Assembly (NCBI GenBank): GCA_019787685.1
Contig: JAHNUO010000004.1
Coordinates: 2,170,001 to 2,234,000, forward strand
Origin: Chiua virens
Taxonomy: Eukaryota > Basidiomycota > Agaricomycetes > Boletales > Boletaceae
DNA length: 64,000 bases
Direction of reading: 5' to 3'
The notes under the pieces are model-generated. The model made no database searches. It had not been told where the DNA came from and was given only the letters and a program-made list of their open reading frames with translations. Position numbers and translations under genes: made by a program. Numbering within the stretch: the stretch's first letter is position 1; the number at the start of each line of letters is the position of its first letter. Positions 1-13,338 of this stretch are shown in pieces.

Positions 1-2402
1 ATCGGCCTATCGGCGGTGGCACCGATCGGGGGACACTAACAGAGGCTGTATGTTTTTTTTCGTGAAAGCCACCGGGCTCCGTGCAAACTGCCCTGTCATT
101 GTCCAGGACAAAAAGCAACTTGAACATCACTTGACTAGAAAGTTGAGGGCCTTTGCTGGAAAAGGCACGAGGTCACTTACGTTCGGATGTATACACTAGA
201 GGAAGAAAGCATGACTTGTTAGTCTGGTAATGACTAATAGCACAAAGGCATCGTCACGTGCTAGTGTTCATGCGTCAGGTGCCCTCCTGGCATACGCGTA
301 CCAAATACCTACCTGCGTGAATTCTGTGGAACTACCGGAGCTTTCCAATGGAGATTGATCGAGATAGTCCCGAATATAGAAACGAGCCCTAAGCGTGGAA
401 GCTCCACTCGGGGGCCAGCAGTTTGGACCGCTCCTATGCGATTTGTTGAGTATCAGTCGGTATGCATTTGCTGTGCATGATAGTTCTACTGCGCAAGACA
501 CCCTTCACTCTCCTCCTGTACACGATTTTCCTAGAGAGTGAATGGTTGGGATATCGGAGTATAATTGAAACGCAATTCGGATCGCAATCAAAGTCATCAC
601 CGCACGAAAATGAAGAGGTAAGAGGAACCACACGTTCAATGACGTGCTCTTCGAGGCCATCCGGTAACCTTATCAATGCCGTTTGGGAGGAAGTGAGTCC
701 AAAGTAAGATTCAATTCCAACACATAGGTTCCATTCGGAACGGGGGGTGAGTGGCCACGCATTGGGCAAGACAAAAATACCGTACGTCTTCCAATCGTGG
801 CACATTTCTAATCGGCATTGACCGGTGACCGTCCATTACATGCACCCATAGCCGATGATTGGTCACCTGAATAATTTTGTACCAGCATTGTGGAATCAGT
901 GACGAGCATCGGCTCCAACAAGAAGCCCACCTGTGGACCCGCTGCGGCGATGATTCAATATTTCAGGGACGGGATACTAAGATTGTGGTACGGCCGCAAT
1001 TGGTCGGATGGCGATAGGTAAAAATAGTTCCTGTTTCTCCAAGGTAGTCCAGCGGTGGCATTGAAATGCCGGAACGGCACTCCTCAGAGGGGCAGAAAGG
1101 ACAGATAACCAAGGGTCCCAGAGATAATTAAGACGAGTACTTCACGCCTCATCTTGTCACGGGCGAGCGGGCAGCATGTCGAACTTGGACACGACGGTTT
1201 GAGAGCGGTGCAGAAACGACAAAAGGAAGCATATATATGAATGAATCAAGTAAATGAGGACATTCGTTCCGAGTTACCTCGGAGCCAAATCGCATGTGGT
1301 ACTGGAACGGGCAAGGACGGTTGTGACTCAGGGAGTGATCTGTCGTAATCATCCGCCGTGGTGTAGCCACGGGTCAAACTGGGAGTGCATGGAGGCGCGA
1401 GCAAGGAGGTTATTGACAGATCGCATCGACGGTGTGACACGGTCAACAGGGAAGGATTCCAAGGGTTTTACCCTGCTCCAAGATCCGAACCGTCTGCCCC
1501 ACTTCTGTGAACCAGCTGAAGCCCTTGTTGAATGTTCCATATCCTCTGACGACGGGGTATTTGAGTTGCCGCATGAAAGAAATATATGGCAATGCCTGCA
1601 CATGCATGTGTAGGTGTTGGACACTAATGAATGGAGGTATGTGAAACCCAATCCTAGAGCCAGGGAATTGAGTCGAGTGCAAGATCAGGCACAAAGTACT
1701 GACTTGCGGTGTGTTACAGGTACATCAAGCCTGTCCAGGATATCGTTTCCTATGGACTCCATACGTCGTACTTGAAATGCCCTGAGTAAAAAATATAGAA
1801 TACAGTATGCCTCATACCCATATCTGCATCACTTCTTGCCAGTTTCTTTACGCTGCCTGGCGGCATAAAATGTCAGAGAAAATCCAGGAATACGTGTGAA
1901 GGGAGACTTGCTGATATGAACCTTCGGGATCAACAGGATATGGTGGAGGCTCGCTGGACTACGGTCACGGAAGGCCAAAAAATCTGCGTCCTATTGGGTG
2001 TTCGTCATGTGTTAACCATTCCCGAGGCCCTCGTACCTCCCATACAACATCAAAAGCATCGCGATTGCCTGAACACGCCCCACAGAAACCGCAACGTGCA
2101 CGTGTAGTGTCTGAATCAACCGAATTGTGGGGTTTTCGTGTGCAAAGCGAACCCCGGAACGCGAACCATCCGAATAGACTTGCCCACATTTGCAAGTAGT
2201 GATGTGACTCGGCGAGCAACCGAAAAAGGCAATTCTTACCATCGCGTGTCGCGTCGGCGTCGTCCTCGTCACATCTCATAACTGCCGATTACACATGACT
2301 ACCTGAGCAGAGCAGCCCAACAAAGGTACGCCCGCGTTCAGTCTTAGCTCCAAGCCCAACTCTCTCGACTACTACCCCGAGCTCGAGCGCGCAACCAGCG
2401 CC
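1..2402. other. No recognisable gene; upstream of the deubiquitinase
   Basis: I see no open frame in this stretch with a familiar domain or with splice signals joining neighbouring frames. Short frames on both strands (for example 434-805 minus) look random and do not continue across plausible introns. The last 120 bases before 2403 are pyrimidine-rich and probably hold the promoter and leader of the deubiquitinase gene. Confidence 0.5.
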
Positions 2403-4804
2403 ATGTCGACCTCTTCTGACGCTACACAGCCAACTTTATTTGGTGACGAGTCTGTCTCGGTCACTGATGCCATCTTCGATCTCTCTCATCCTGCCACTTC
2501 GGACCCAGACCCCACCGAGCCCGGAGAGACGACAGGCTGTCCACACTTTCCTGCCTTGCTTGCAGATCCACATGTAGCGGACCGTGTGCTCGACAAGTAC
2601 AGGGCCGTCGTCGCTTGGCATGCACGTCGAATTCAGGACACCGCTCCACCTGCAAAGCGGCAAAAGGTGTGTCTTCGTTCCGTTCCTTGGGTATCCGTGC
2701 CCAGCGTATCCCACGTAACATACACACGTATGGACTGATTACCAACCTAGGTTTCCGCTCCCACCTGCGATACCTGCAATGCTCCTTTGTCACGCCCATT
2801 CGTGTGCTTATCATGCTCATATGCTGGTTGCTGGTCGAGCGGACATGTCACCTCCCATCTCCATGAGTCAGGTCACTCGTTTTGTGCGTCCATCTCTTCT
2901 CCCCATTCCAACCTCCTAGCGCTCACGTTGTCTTGCCAACACCCCTGCGCTTGCTATATAGGCGTCGATACTAGATCTGGCTCGGTATTTTGCGCGGATT
3001 GCGACGATTTCATTTATGATGCCACCCTCGGCTCTGTGCACCTATCAACCGTCATTTTGATCGAGGAAAAAATGACACGATTTCAAGGTTTGCCTGTAAT
3101 GGATTATCTTTTAACTCCGTGATGTTCATGTCGATCTCAGTGACGAAAAGGGCACGAGAACCTTATCAACCTTGGGCGCCCACCGAAAGCGAGCTTGCCT
3201 TGCTTAAAGAAGCGACCGTCCTTCCTTGCCAAAGTACCACTTCCGTGTTTCCTGAATGACTTTGACGCTGAGTTTTTGAGCCAAGGTCGTCGCGGACTAC
3301 TCAACCTCGGGCAAACCTGTTTCCTCAACGTCATCCTTCAATGCTTCATTCACAACCCCCTCTTACGCAACTATTTTCTCAGCGATAACCACAACCTGAA
3401 GCTATGCAAACATATTGATTGTACATGCTGTGAGATGGACAGCTTATTTTCGGAAGTGAGTACATTTTTCGTAAGGATCTACCCCTCGCCCTTCCAACAA
3501 GCGACACAAAATCTGGGATCTGACCGCCTTTGTGCTTTTGTGCTTCTTTCCAATTCGGTACACAGGTATACTCCTCGAACCGGGCCCCTTTCGGACCTAC
3601 ATCGTTCCTGGAGACGACCTGGAAAGTCTCTACGGAAATGTCAGGTTATTCCCAACAGGACGCCCACGAGTTTTTCATTACCGCGCTTAACCAGATCCAT
3701 TCGAAATGCCGCGGATCGACGAACATCTCGTGCAATTGTATCATCCACCAAACATTTGCGGGACAATTGCAAAGCGATGTGACGTGCGAACGGTGTGGAA
3801 ACGTGAACAGCACGGTGGATCCCATGTTGGATATCAGTCTGGAACTGAGGGGAAAGGGTGGAGAGGTTGCTTCGGGGGAAAATACGTTGGCCGGCTGTCT
3901 AAGAAGGTACATTGAAAGGACGTGCATTTTCTAAATCAATCTGATGGCGCATATCCACTTTGCAGGTTCACCAAACCCGAAAAACTCGGTGCGAAGGAGT
4001 ATAGTTGCAGTAAATGTACAAAGGCGCACGAAGCAGTCAAGCGATTGAGCATACTCAAGTTACCGCCCGTGCTTAGTTTTCAATTCAAGGTACGCTCGGG
4101 CTTGTCGGTGGATAGATTGCACTCACCTGTTCCCTATCGTATCAGCGTTTCGAACACAAGACCAACGCGAAAGACGCGAAAGTCGTTCCGCAAAAGATTG
4201 ACACACCGGTCCGATTTCCGGCGTCGCTGAATATGGCACCCTACACGACGCTGGCGATGAATCACCCGGGAAAAGACGGAGACACTTCGACGTGGGATCT
4301 TCCGATCGCTCCCGTTCTTATTGCTGATGGCGTGACATCATATATAGGTACCCAGGACCAGATGCGATGTACGAGTATGACTTGTTCGCGGTGATCAACC
4401 ACGAAGGTCAAATGAATAACGGGCACTATACCAATTTTGCCCGGTTTCGGGACGAGGTACGTGCATCCGAGGGTCTGGTGGGGTTGGTGGCTGACCTCGA
4501 CGTACCATGTGCAGTGGTATCGTTTCGATGACGACAAGTGAGATTGACGAGGATGTACCTGCTATTCTCCTGACAATTTAATTTCAGGGTGGCACTTTCT
4601 GACCTGGGCACGTGCCTCAAATCAAACGCGTACATGTGTTTCTACGTCAAACGTCATCTTGACTACAAGCCATACACGAAGCCGACGTATCGTGTGACCC
4701 GAGATAATGACATCGTTCGCGAACAGGAGCAGGAAAAGCTCAAGGAGTTGGCAAGGAATAAAGAAGTCGAGGAGGCGATCATGGCGGCAATCGCGGGGGA
4801 CTGA
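2403..4804 (+). CDS. ubp8: SAGA-type ubiquitin carboxyl-terminal hydrolase (Ubp8/USP22 family)
   Basis: This is a cysteine protease that in yeast and animals removes ubiquitin from histone H2B as part of the SAGA coactivator. I join eleven exons: 2403-2666, 2751-2883, 2962-3087, 3141-3233, 3286-3455, 3566-3905, 3966-4089, 4146-4291, 4348-4456, 4515-4537 and 4588-4804. The N-terminus holds a ZnF-UBP-like module with spaced Cys and His (CDTC, CLSC, CWSSGH, HLHESGH, FCADC). The peptidase begins with the Cys box LNLGQTCFLN, followed by YSQQDAHEFF, a CERCGN/CSKC zinc-binding pair, and the His box NNGHYTNF with WYRFDD. The order of zinc finger then USP domain, and the short Cys-rich insert after the Cys box, fit Ubp8/USP22 better than other USPs. 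Every junction keeps frame with GT-AG introns, so the gene looks intact. Start chosen as the first ATG after a pyrimidine-rich leader. Confidence 0.88.
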
Positions 4805-5120
4805 ACCACTGAAGCGGAGGGATAACTTGTATCATACATACAGTTAGCGTACTACAAGATGTAACATTCGAGCTTTCTAGTCATAGCATGAACTGTGTAA
4901 GAGTTCTGAATATGCACACGTCGCTGTCACCCCTAAGTTGTATATATCACAGGGGACCTGGGGATGGCTTAAATAAAAGACACGTAGCGAGGAAAGGGAG
5001 TAATGGAAAGCGTGAGTTCAGCGACGTAGAGGAAATGAGAATAAGGATTTGTGTATTCCAAGCGGGGTCCCGCATTTGGATCATTAAACCGTCTGATGGA
5101 CTGGAGAAGGGAGGGGAAAC

Positions 5121-6004
5121 TCAAGGGATGATGTCGTAAAGTTCACCGTCCCGTATTCGGATTTCTACTACCTCGACCTCATAGTCTGTCATGGAAGACG
5201 TGGTGGAGGACCAGGAGTTGGAGATAAAACCCCTGGAACCTGGAGGTGACGTGGATGCAACGTCTGCGAAGAATAAGATCGAGGTCTCGACAAACAAAAA
5301 AAATGGAACTGACATCGATCCTTGATATAAGGAGGGACAAACAGATCCTGTGCAAGAATAGCATATCGGTTAGCGCCGAGATTTTCCTCTGGGGGAAATG
5401 CAAAGCAACAAACCTGATTCCAAACGAAGCCCTGACTCTTCTGAATTGTCAAGATGGGACGAAGAGTGTGCGCTGGGTGACGGCGGTCGCGCTTGCGATG
5501 ATGGCGCCTCTTCGTCGCTTCCGGCTCGGGATCCACCGCACGCTGTTTTCCTTTGATATCCTTTTTCAGCTGGGCAGCGTCCTTCTTCTCATCATCGACA
5601 GTAAAAGATGGTGTATGTGTGCGGCGATCGGCTCCATCGATCTCCATATTCTGGACGTGGGTGTCGTCCTGCGAGTCGGACGGGGGTACGGCATTAAGAG
5701 TGGAGTCATGGGAAGGATTATGGGAGGTGTGATAGTCCTCGCCATCCTCGGAGCAGGAGTCGTCTTCAGACTGGCTATCAGAGTAGTCTTCGTCATCCTC
5801 GTCATCCTCATCGTCGTAGGGGATCTGCTCATAGCAGGCCCATGTTGGAGGCGAGGCAGCACGTCCGATGGTACGACGTCTAAAGTAGGAGGAGTTGGGC
5901 GAGTTTGGGGTGGATATGGTTGTTGGGCTGCTCATTTGGGGGGAAGAACGAAAGCCGTGTGTTGGGTGCGTGTCAAGTTGCCGTTGCGAGCGTGACGGGC
6001 TCAC
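5121..6004 (-). CDS. Acidic, Ser-rich basidiomycete protein of unknown function
   Basis: Three exons on the minus strand seem likely. The first carries a basic Ser/Pro start, then RTIGRAASPPTW, then a long Asp/Glu run around residues 66-92 (DDEDDEDDED), then a Lys/Arg-rich segment ending SQGFVWNQ. An intron (GTTTGT...CACAG) leads to DLFVPPYIKDR, and a second short intron leads to a C-terminus rich in Val and Glu (YEVEVVEIRIRDGEL) with stop at 5121-5123. The segment GFVWNQDLFVPPYIKD reads as conserved coding sequence across the splice, which supports the model. An inner Met at 5935 is an alternative start and gives a more compact protein. No catalytic motif, signal peptide or membrane segment is visible. 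Nuclear location would be a guess from the charged regions. Transcribed towards the deubiquitinase gene, tail to tail about 316 bp apart. Confidence 0.65.
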
Positions 6005-6361
6005 TGAAGAGCGTGATCATTGTGAATTAGCCACAATTACCTTTTCTGGGTTCATGACTCGTACTAAGAGTCACTGGGTGCTTGCATCGACCAACACGCA
6101 AGGATCAAGAGCTTCTGATTATCAGATGAATTTGTCTCATGAGCAGGATGCCTACATTCCAATTCCATGCCATAACCAGCGAATCAGAGGAGAAACCTTG
6201 TTGTACAAATCCAAAGCTTGTGAGTGAGGATATTTGAGAGTCTTTATTCTCAAAGTAAGTTGTTCACCGTGCTTCCTTTCGAAACATGTACTAACTGTGA
6301 TAAGAAAATGCCGAGAATTGTCTTAGTGGCACCCAGCAATAGCTACTTTTCGTCCTTTTGT
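6005..6361. other. Intergenic, nothing recognised
   Basis: About 360 bases between the start of the acidic protein gene and the helical-repeat relic. It should contain the promoter of the minus-strand gene. I see no clear TATA element or repeat. Confidence 0.4.
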
Positions 6362-7617
6362 CTAGCGCCAAGGAGCGCGACAAGAATAAGCGTGTTACTG
6401 CAACCCTCGCGCTGCTGAGACTCTGCGAAAGTAAGATTGTATCGTGCAACTCTAACTCTTGCTCTTGACACTCAGGATTCGTTAGATCCTACAGATTCTG
6501 GCTTTATGACGAGGGAATTACAGATACCTTTGTCAAGCAGCTGTCCCGTCGCAACTGCTCGCTAATAGCTGCGTGTGCTCTACTCTCCTGCTTCAAGCAC
6601 GGTAAGTCACCACATGCTTGTGATCACGACACATTTGACATATCGGCTTGTCAGATGTCATGAAGAGTGTAATATGTAATGATTCTCGTGTTCCTAGATA
6701 CATTGTCGGTATGCTTAGGATGGATGGCTTTAATCCCTGGCTGGGCCAAATCGAGGGATATTGGATCTTGGGCAGATTTATGAGAGATGGTGAATTCTCT
6801 GCTCCTTCCCGTGAGATAACTCATCTTTTCCACATAGACAGACTGAGGGATCGACTCATGGAACAGAGCATAGTGCAAGTCCTCGAGAACAAGCTGTACG
6901 CTGGCCAACGCAAGCATGTGTGGAGAAAGCTGGCACACCCGCAATCAAATATTTTGCGATGCTTCGGTCCGTGCATTTGTGAATGCATTGTTGTGTGACT
7001 GAGCGACAGCAGAGTCGGAGAACAATAGTCATCGGGCCAACAACACATCAGGAAAAAGTTTAAAGATGCATCACGAAGATTGGAGCACTCAATGATAAAA
7101 TCATCTTGGCACGTCAAGTCTCCGACCATAGGTAATGAATGACTTGCATTTGCCCTAAGTTGAAGTAGAGAACGGAAGCTCAAGGACTTGTCAGGCGACG
7201 TTCAGCCTATCCTCAACGAGGCGATAAGCGCCATCATGATAGAGGGGGAGTATCCAGATGGTGGGTTTCTGCCCGTGCATAAAACACTCCCGCCGAGCGT
7301 TCTGCACCGGCGTCGTCTGGTGATCGTGAACTCACTAGTCGCCTCGACCACGGCAACTGGTATTGCTATGATGCCAGTTTGTGCGTGGTTCCCGTTGGCT
7401 GCATGTTTTTCACTTGTATTGGTGTTTTTTGGGGCGTCAGGACGTAAGTGATCTCGCCCTATGTCGTTCGTATTTGGGATTAATTAATATTGATTGGTCG
7501 TACGCAGCTGCTGGGGAGGCATTTATGAATCGGTTTGACGATAGGGACCAGGATCAGGGCGATGACGAATCAGACGATGATGTTGGTGGTGATGTCCCAG
7601 CGGAATCTGCTTCGTAA
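6362..7617 (+). pseudogene. Decayed ARM/HEAT-type helical-repeat gene
   Basis: Short pieces in different frames read like ARM/HEAT repeats: ATLALLRLCE near 6395, then GITDTFVKQLSRRNCSLIAA near 6520, then YIVGMLRMDGFN and GEFSAPSREI near 6700-6815 followed by IDRLRDR. Further on, a hydrophobic segment (residues like SLVASTTATGIAMMP then WFPLAACFSLVLVFF, 7330-7440) suggests one or two membrane spans, and an Asp-rich tail follows at 7535-7617. The pieces change frame and carry stops (for example TAG and TGA around 7000-7170) without splice sites that would reconcile them, so I read this as a broken gene. Assignment rests on the repeated pattern of a hydrophobic helix plus the REI/REA turn and is tentative. 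Confidence 0.4.
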
Positions 7618-8252
7618 GACTATCCTCACCATCGAACAGTGCAAGCTCTGGCTTTCTCCTCATTTCCTGAACCGAGTCATATCGTCACTGTACCTAAAAA
7701 CATCCGTCGACTCCAGAGCAAACGGACATGCGTACTGGCTCCCAGTGGCCTCACTCCTGTATCTTATTATGGATATGCATCTAGTACTCGTATGTTGTAC
7801 TATCGGCCTCGTAACATCATAGTCGTCCTTCGGCCTACAGGATATATGTTTCCAGTCTCTACATGCAATATACATATCCGCTGAGGACTTACGTATTCGA
7901 TGCTGCCATCGTGTAGCTTTTCGTCCCAGATGAGACGATTTCAGCCCAGAACACCCCTTGCCAACCAAGCTTTGTTTTCATAGGGATGAAGAAACCATCG
8001 TCATCAATATCCCACTGACAGAATGCAACTTTTGTGCCTGGCTGCACTTTTTGTCACAGCCAGAACTCACTTGAAGTAGCACCACAAGGTCACAATGTAT
8101 CACTTTGCTTGCAATGTCACTAATAGGAACAATTGTCCCGGACTTGAGAAAGTGACTCGTTCTCTTGACTTACAGTAGTGCACTCGCACACGGCAGAAAA
8201 TTAGATATAACAGGGTCATTCCTACTGAGCCTTACTACATATGCAAGCACAA
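7618..8252. other. Intergenic, nothing recognised
   Basis: The stretch between the helical-repeat relic and the stop of the SPFH gene holds only short unlinked frames. No repeat or RNA gene seen. Confidence 0.4.
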
Positions 8253-10659
8253 TCACCTCCTTACCTCGCTTCCTAACATGCTCATCACCATTGTACCGCC
8301 CATTTGGCTCCCGGGCCCATCGGAGGGTACGAATGTTGTTCTGTTGGTACATGCTTGAACACGAGATACCTCGACCCGTCTCATTCCTATTTCTCGGGCG
8401 AATTGATCTACGACGTCAGCGTCTGCAGCGGCCTTGATCCGAATAGCATGTGCCTCTGCTTCGGCAGTAAGGCGAATAGCTTCTGCCCGGGCTTTCGCAG
8501 CTGCAATAACGCCGTAAGCCTCAGAATCAGGCTTGCACCTTTAAAAATACATTGTCAGGTATATTGCACACAGTTAAAATTTCGGTACATACGTTACTTG
8601 CTTGCGCTTTGATGCGTGCGACCGACAATGTGCCCTCCTCTTGCTGAACCTTCATCGAGTTCTCTATCTCGACGTTCTGCAATAGACTGAGCATTAAAAG
8701 CAGAGAATAGAGGAAAGATGTCTTACAGCAGCTTCCGCTTGTGCCTGGAGTGCCTTAGTAGCAAGCCTATTGATTTTAGTTGCGATATCGCCTCTGAACT
8801 GCCTATTAACGATGGCTATTGAGGTTTGATGATTCCATGAGGGCTTCAATTATGATTGGACTGGGAAACCCACCAAAGTCCATCAAATCGATGCCGCATT
8901 CCGATGCAGCGTTATGCATCTCATCCATTGCACGACCCCGGAGAGTGTCACGAAAAATGGATGCAGGGTGTGTCCCATCATCAACGTTGTCCGGCCCAAG
9001 TGAACTTTGTTTCATCATGGAACTGTAGCTGACTGTTTGAGGCGTCAGGCGAAACCTGGGGCCATGAAATGTTGTCACGCACGATGGGCAGCAATATTCA
9101 TTAGGATTGACTGGGCTTTATCGCGAAGCGCATCATATGGCGTAGAATACCCAAGGATTGTAAGCTCGGATCTCATAAAGATCAGCAGATCGGCTAGAGT
9201 ATAATCGAGACTCACTTTGAGTGGTTCGATTAGTTGCCTGGAAAGAGTAAGGCTCTAAAAGGATCAAGGAACGAGACTGAGCACACCATTTTAGGTAGAT
9301 ACGGAGTTCCACAGGGATTTGATCCTTTGTGAAACTATACTTATGGTCAACACCTGTATCAGAATTGCCTGCCTGCGCACTTGCATTTCTTTTATAGGTA
9401 TTTCAAGTCGGTTTACCCCAAGGCTATATAGTCCACGCAGAGTGACGTTCGGATTTGTAATGTGATGTTGCCCTGAGGGAAGTAGCTTGAGGTCATTACC
9501 ACGTTGCAGAATCGCACAGTTATTTGCGGGGATGTTCAAACTGCATGGAGATTGTATCAATGAAATGAACGGATCCGTGCTTGGGGGAGGCACGAACAAG
9601 AGCGCGACGACATATTCTTGATCCGTTCCAGCGCCAACGTGACTTCTCATCTTGACCGCCTGCGTCCTTTGAAGTAATTAGATCGGATAGACACCAAGCA
9701 GGTCTTCAAACTTGCCATCCTAAAATACCACCTGTCGCGGGATCCTTGACTTCTGACTGCAAGTGTGTCTGATTAACTATTGCGAGCACGTTGTATGTGC
9801 CCCCGACAGCATGAGCGACGAAAGAACTCTTCACGACAGATATGCGATTCTACAATTTCGATGGATGAGCCGGGTGGGTGAACAGGATCACAATGCAAAT
9901 CTGACCTGCAGGTCGGACACAACCACCGCCTACGACAGCAATGAGTACAAGAATCAAGTTTCGAACATTGCAGTCTTTGTCCTACTTGGTTCTGGGAAAT
10001 TTGCACTACAGTCAAACCTTTGAACTCGATAATAGCGTTTGATACTAAAAACGTAGTTAAAAATAGATCCGAACCAACTCGTCGCAGCCTACATGGTTGG
10101 GTTCCACACCACTCCCGTCCCCACCAATTACGAAGTGGAAAGCGTGGATAGCGACCCGGGCGGGTCAAGATTTTTGGGAAGCCTCCGTGGTTGATCAACC
10201 CGAGCTCGCCTGGAGAGACTTCACGACCGATCCAGGTGACCGGATCCTGAAGAGCACGATCAGAATCCCGAACTGCAGAACCTTGATAGGACTAGAACAC
10301 CCACTTTCTTGGATAACAGATTCTTTCTTTTGTCCTGGGAGCGTTCCATGGATTCGTACTCCGGTTATTCGCAAAGCACAACAAATACCACCCACCTTGA
10401 GCAACTCCTCATTGAGCTTCAACAATGCAGCGGTCACCCCATCCTCTATCCTATCGATCGGCACAAAAAAGCGTTGGTCCTCCATCGCATAGTCTGCTTC
10501 GGAGAAGTCATGTCCAACAGTCCTGATCTTGGGTACTGCAATGACGATCGAAGAGTTTGGTCCGGCTGGGAAGTCTTTGTGGTTAGCGATGGACATGGAG
10601 GACGGACCGCCAACGGGTGACGCGGCACTGCCCATAGGGTTCATTGCCGTGGGTAGCAT
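8253..10659 (-). CDS. SPFH/band-7 (stomatin/prohibitin-like) domain protein, one apparent frameshift
   Basis: The minus strand gives a multi-exon gene. The first exon (10659 to about 10200) carries SSIVIAVPKIRTVG, DQRFFVPIDRIEDGV and LNEELLKVGGICCALRITG. Later exons give AIIEFKGLTVVQ and QDYVVAL-type SPFH sequence, then LNIPANNCAILQRG, LLPSGQHHITNPNVTLRGLY, LGYSTPYDALRDKAQSIL and RAMDEMHNAASECGIDLMD. The C-terminal half is the Ala/Glu coiled coil typical of the family (KALQAQAEAA, AAAKARAEAIRLTAEAEA, FAREIGMRRVEVSRV), ending TTFVPSDGPG. SPFH proteins scaffold membrane microdomains. No transmembrane helix is obvious here. At about 10197 the frame from SLQASSG to LINHGGFPK needs one extra base, so the gene has a 1-nt deletion, a sequencing error or an unseen intron. 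All other junctions keep frame through short introns. The ATG at 10659 is the first in frame; 10638 is an alternative. Confidence 0.7.
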
Positions 10660-13338
10660 GGAGAGTTAAGAGAGTTTGGATGTTGCCTTGTTCACAACTT
10701 TAAGAAGGCCATGTCCAAGACAGTCCAATACACTGGCACATGTTGGCCTCGTGTGGAAAACGTACGTGTCGGGAAATAGAATGATAGAGTTGAAGGTCTG
10801 GTGATCGAACGCATTGCATGCGCGACGTCGTATCACGCGTCGGTTTGTTTGGTGACGAATATTGAAAATCGTCGATAGATTTTCCACCTTGGTCACCAAA
10901 CAAACCTGAGACTTAAAGTGTACTGGCTTCGATGACTATAGACTCGTGCAGCGATCAGCCATCTAAAGTGTGTAAATGAGGCAAGCGGTCTATAGTTATG
11001 GAGACGAACGAAGGGCAACAACTTGGACCAGCCAGGGACTAGTGTCCTCGTTGTGGCCGCATTTTGTCGCTTGACGTCACTAATGTTGTCGACTTCACTC
11101 GCGCTGCCTTTTTCAACTGGCCTTGAGCTTGGAGTTTAGTTGGATGCGAATAGCTGGGTCAACAGAGCCCGAGTGTGCTGCCAGCATCGTATTTGTAGAC
11201 AGCAAGGACGGTGCCGCAGCTATGTAGCACCAGACATGGTGTGGCATGAGTCTGCCGTGGGAAGCGGAGTCCCTGCAACTAGGCTGCAAGCTGGAATGGG
11301 CCCTCGGCCTTGGCAGGTCTGCTCGGTTCCGACTCATCCAATTGGTTAGTCCAGTTGTCAAGAGGGCCAATGGAATTTTCAGTGACCACGGAGGCACCCT
11401 TCGTCGTCCGGTACTCATATGTAGCTATTAATACCAGCACGCCTGCGTCACTGTAACACCAACACTATGCTTATCAGGCACGGACACCCAGTTCTTGTTC
11501 TTCCTCGTGTCCACTCTCCTCACCATCACCCTCTCAGCCCCTCGCCGCCCTTCCTGAATCGGCGACTCCGATCAACTAACATTAGTACCTTTTTCCTCCT
11601 CCCTCACGCATTTTGATGCTATGATTCAGACCTTCGAATTACTTCCTTTGTCCCTTCGCTCGGGAATGGTTTTTCTAACATCCTCCCATGATTACGATCC
11701 CTATGACCCACCTCCATGCCATACATGCCATACACGACCAGTCGACGAGAGGAGAAACCTTGTGCGCATCAAAAGTGTCCGTATACAGATGGCGGGTTTC
11801 GCAGTTTCAGCCTTTGTTCCGAAAGAGATGTTGGTCGGCTTTGATGTATCTTTCGAACCTGGCCTGTTGACATTTCGTAGACCGATGCGGTACGCCGTGT
11901 TGGCTAGGGAATTACTTATCATCCTGGGAACCAAATATATCTATATGGTGGGTCATCCTTATTTTCCTTGTCAATTGCTAGTGAGCTCTGACGGCTGATG
12001 GGCTTCGCTAGGTTTCTCTTCTGTTGCCTATGCGGTCAGGATTCTTGCAGGGACGATATACTATGAGGTGTATTCGACATATGTTCAGGCCTTTGGCACT
12101 GGACTGCCGAAAATCTTAGTTCGCTTCCCATTCACTTGACTCCCACCACGAAACAGGCATCAAAGTATGTTTTACCAGTTTCTACTCGCATCATTTCGGT
12201 GACATTGCACACGGCGTATCGACTCTACCAGTCGAATCGTTCCAATCTGAGGGAGTGGTATGTTGGACGCGCTCACTGATTACGCCCAGATACGCAATGG
12301 TTGGGAACTTGGGAAGTAATGTATCTACAGTACTTTTCTTGATCTATTTTCCGTTTAGGTAATCTGAGATGATCCTCTCTTCCATGCTGCGTTAGGCTGC
12401 AGGTGAATTACCTGTCCACAGCGTTGCTCGGCCTCCTCGGACGCCGTACCGCGCTTGGTAATCGTGTCGAGTATGAACTATTATTTCGCTTTCTGCTAGC
12501 TTGAAATTTTTTCGGATACGTGGACCAACATCTTCAACACAATCAATGACCCACAATTTGGTACTAGCAGATCTGTCTCGATGCTATCTTTGCTAGCTAC
12601 GCATTCTTGGCAGCTGAGCATTGTATCACTCGTCTAATTTCGCTCGCTGTAGCGTCACGAAACGCGCGGCATCCATACACTCTGAAGTAAGCAGCTGGTT
12701 TAGTCCTTCTCTTCGTGATTTTCGTTCGGGAACTAGCAGCGCGTCTACTGGTCCCGACGCTTGTCATCACCTATACGGTGGGTTACTGTGCCTCCCGCCT
12801 CATCCATGGCCTCGAGAACAATGGTACGGAAGGCTGGATCTACCTGCATTTCGTAAGCTGTTATTTGTACATTCCACAGAGCAAGGAGCCAAGACACTTG
12901 TCCACGCGGCCGTCACCGAGGAAGGACGCGTGATGCACGCCGATATCTGTCGAGCTGTCAGGTCGCAGAAGGGAGCGATTTCGTGTTCATGCCACGAGGA
13001 AAGGCCTTTCTGCTGATCCGATCTTTCGTATACTTCACACCTCCCCCCGCAGCTCCCTCAGGTTGTCATATACCAGTCAGTAGCAGTCACACTGTACCCG
13101 TAGTGCAATCAATGCATCGTGCACGCATGGTTGCTACTAGTAGAGACCTATACGTAAGGACGGAAGTAGTAGCTGGAGTGCTCGCAGGAAAGGATAAGAA
13201 TTTCATAATGTACATCGTGACGCTTGAATTCAAGTTTCGCGCCATTTTTTGGCGTTTGCAGTTCATGGCGGCCACTGGCAGGCCGGTGCCAGTGGAACGA
13301 ACGAACAGAACGACACTTTTCAAACCCCAGGAAGCTAA
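10660..13338. other. No confident gene; possible remnant of a plus-strand gene at 11.6-12.9 kb
   Basis: Frames at 11621-11998 and 12621-13016 (plus) contain stretches that could be coding (MAGFAVSAFVPKEMLVGF; then near 12190 LPVSTRIISVTLHTAYRLYQ; then near 12740 LLVPTLVITYTVGYCA), some of them hydrophobic. I could not join them with consistent splice sites and recognise no family. They may be a decayed membrane-protein gene or chance. Confidence 0.25.

Noticed and set aside
1149..1694. Overlapping frames upstream of the deubiquitinase
   Set aside because: No motif, no splice continuity and similar lengths on both strands.
5246..5995. 249-codon plus-strand frame
   Set aside because: It is the shadow of the acidic protein gene; the hydrophobic residues come from antisense of Asp/Glu codons.
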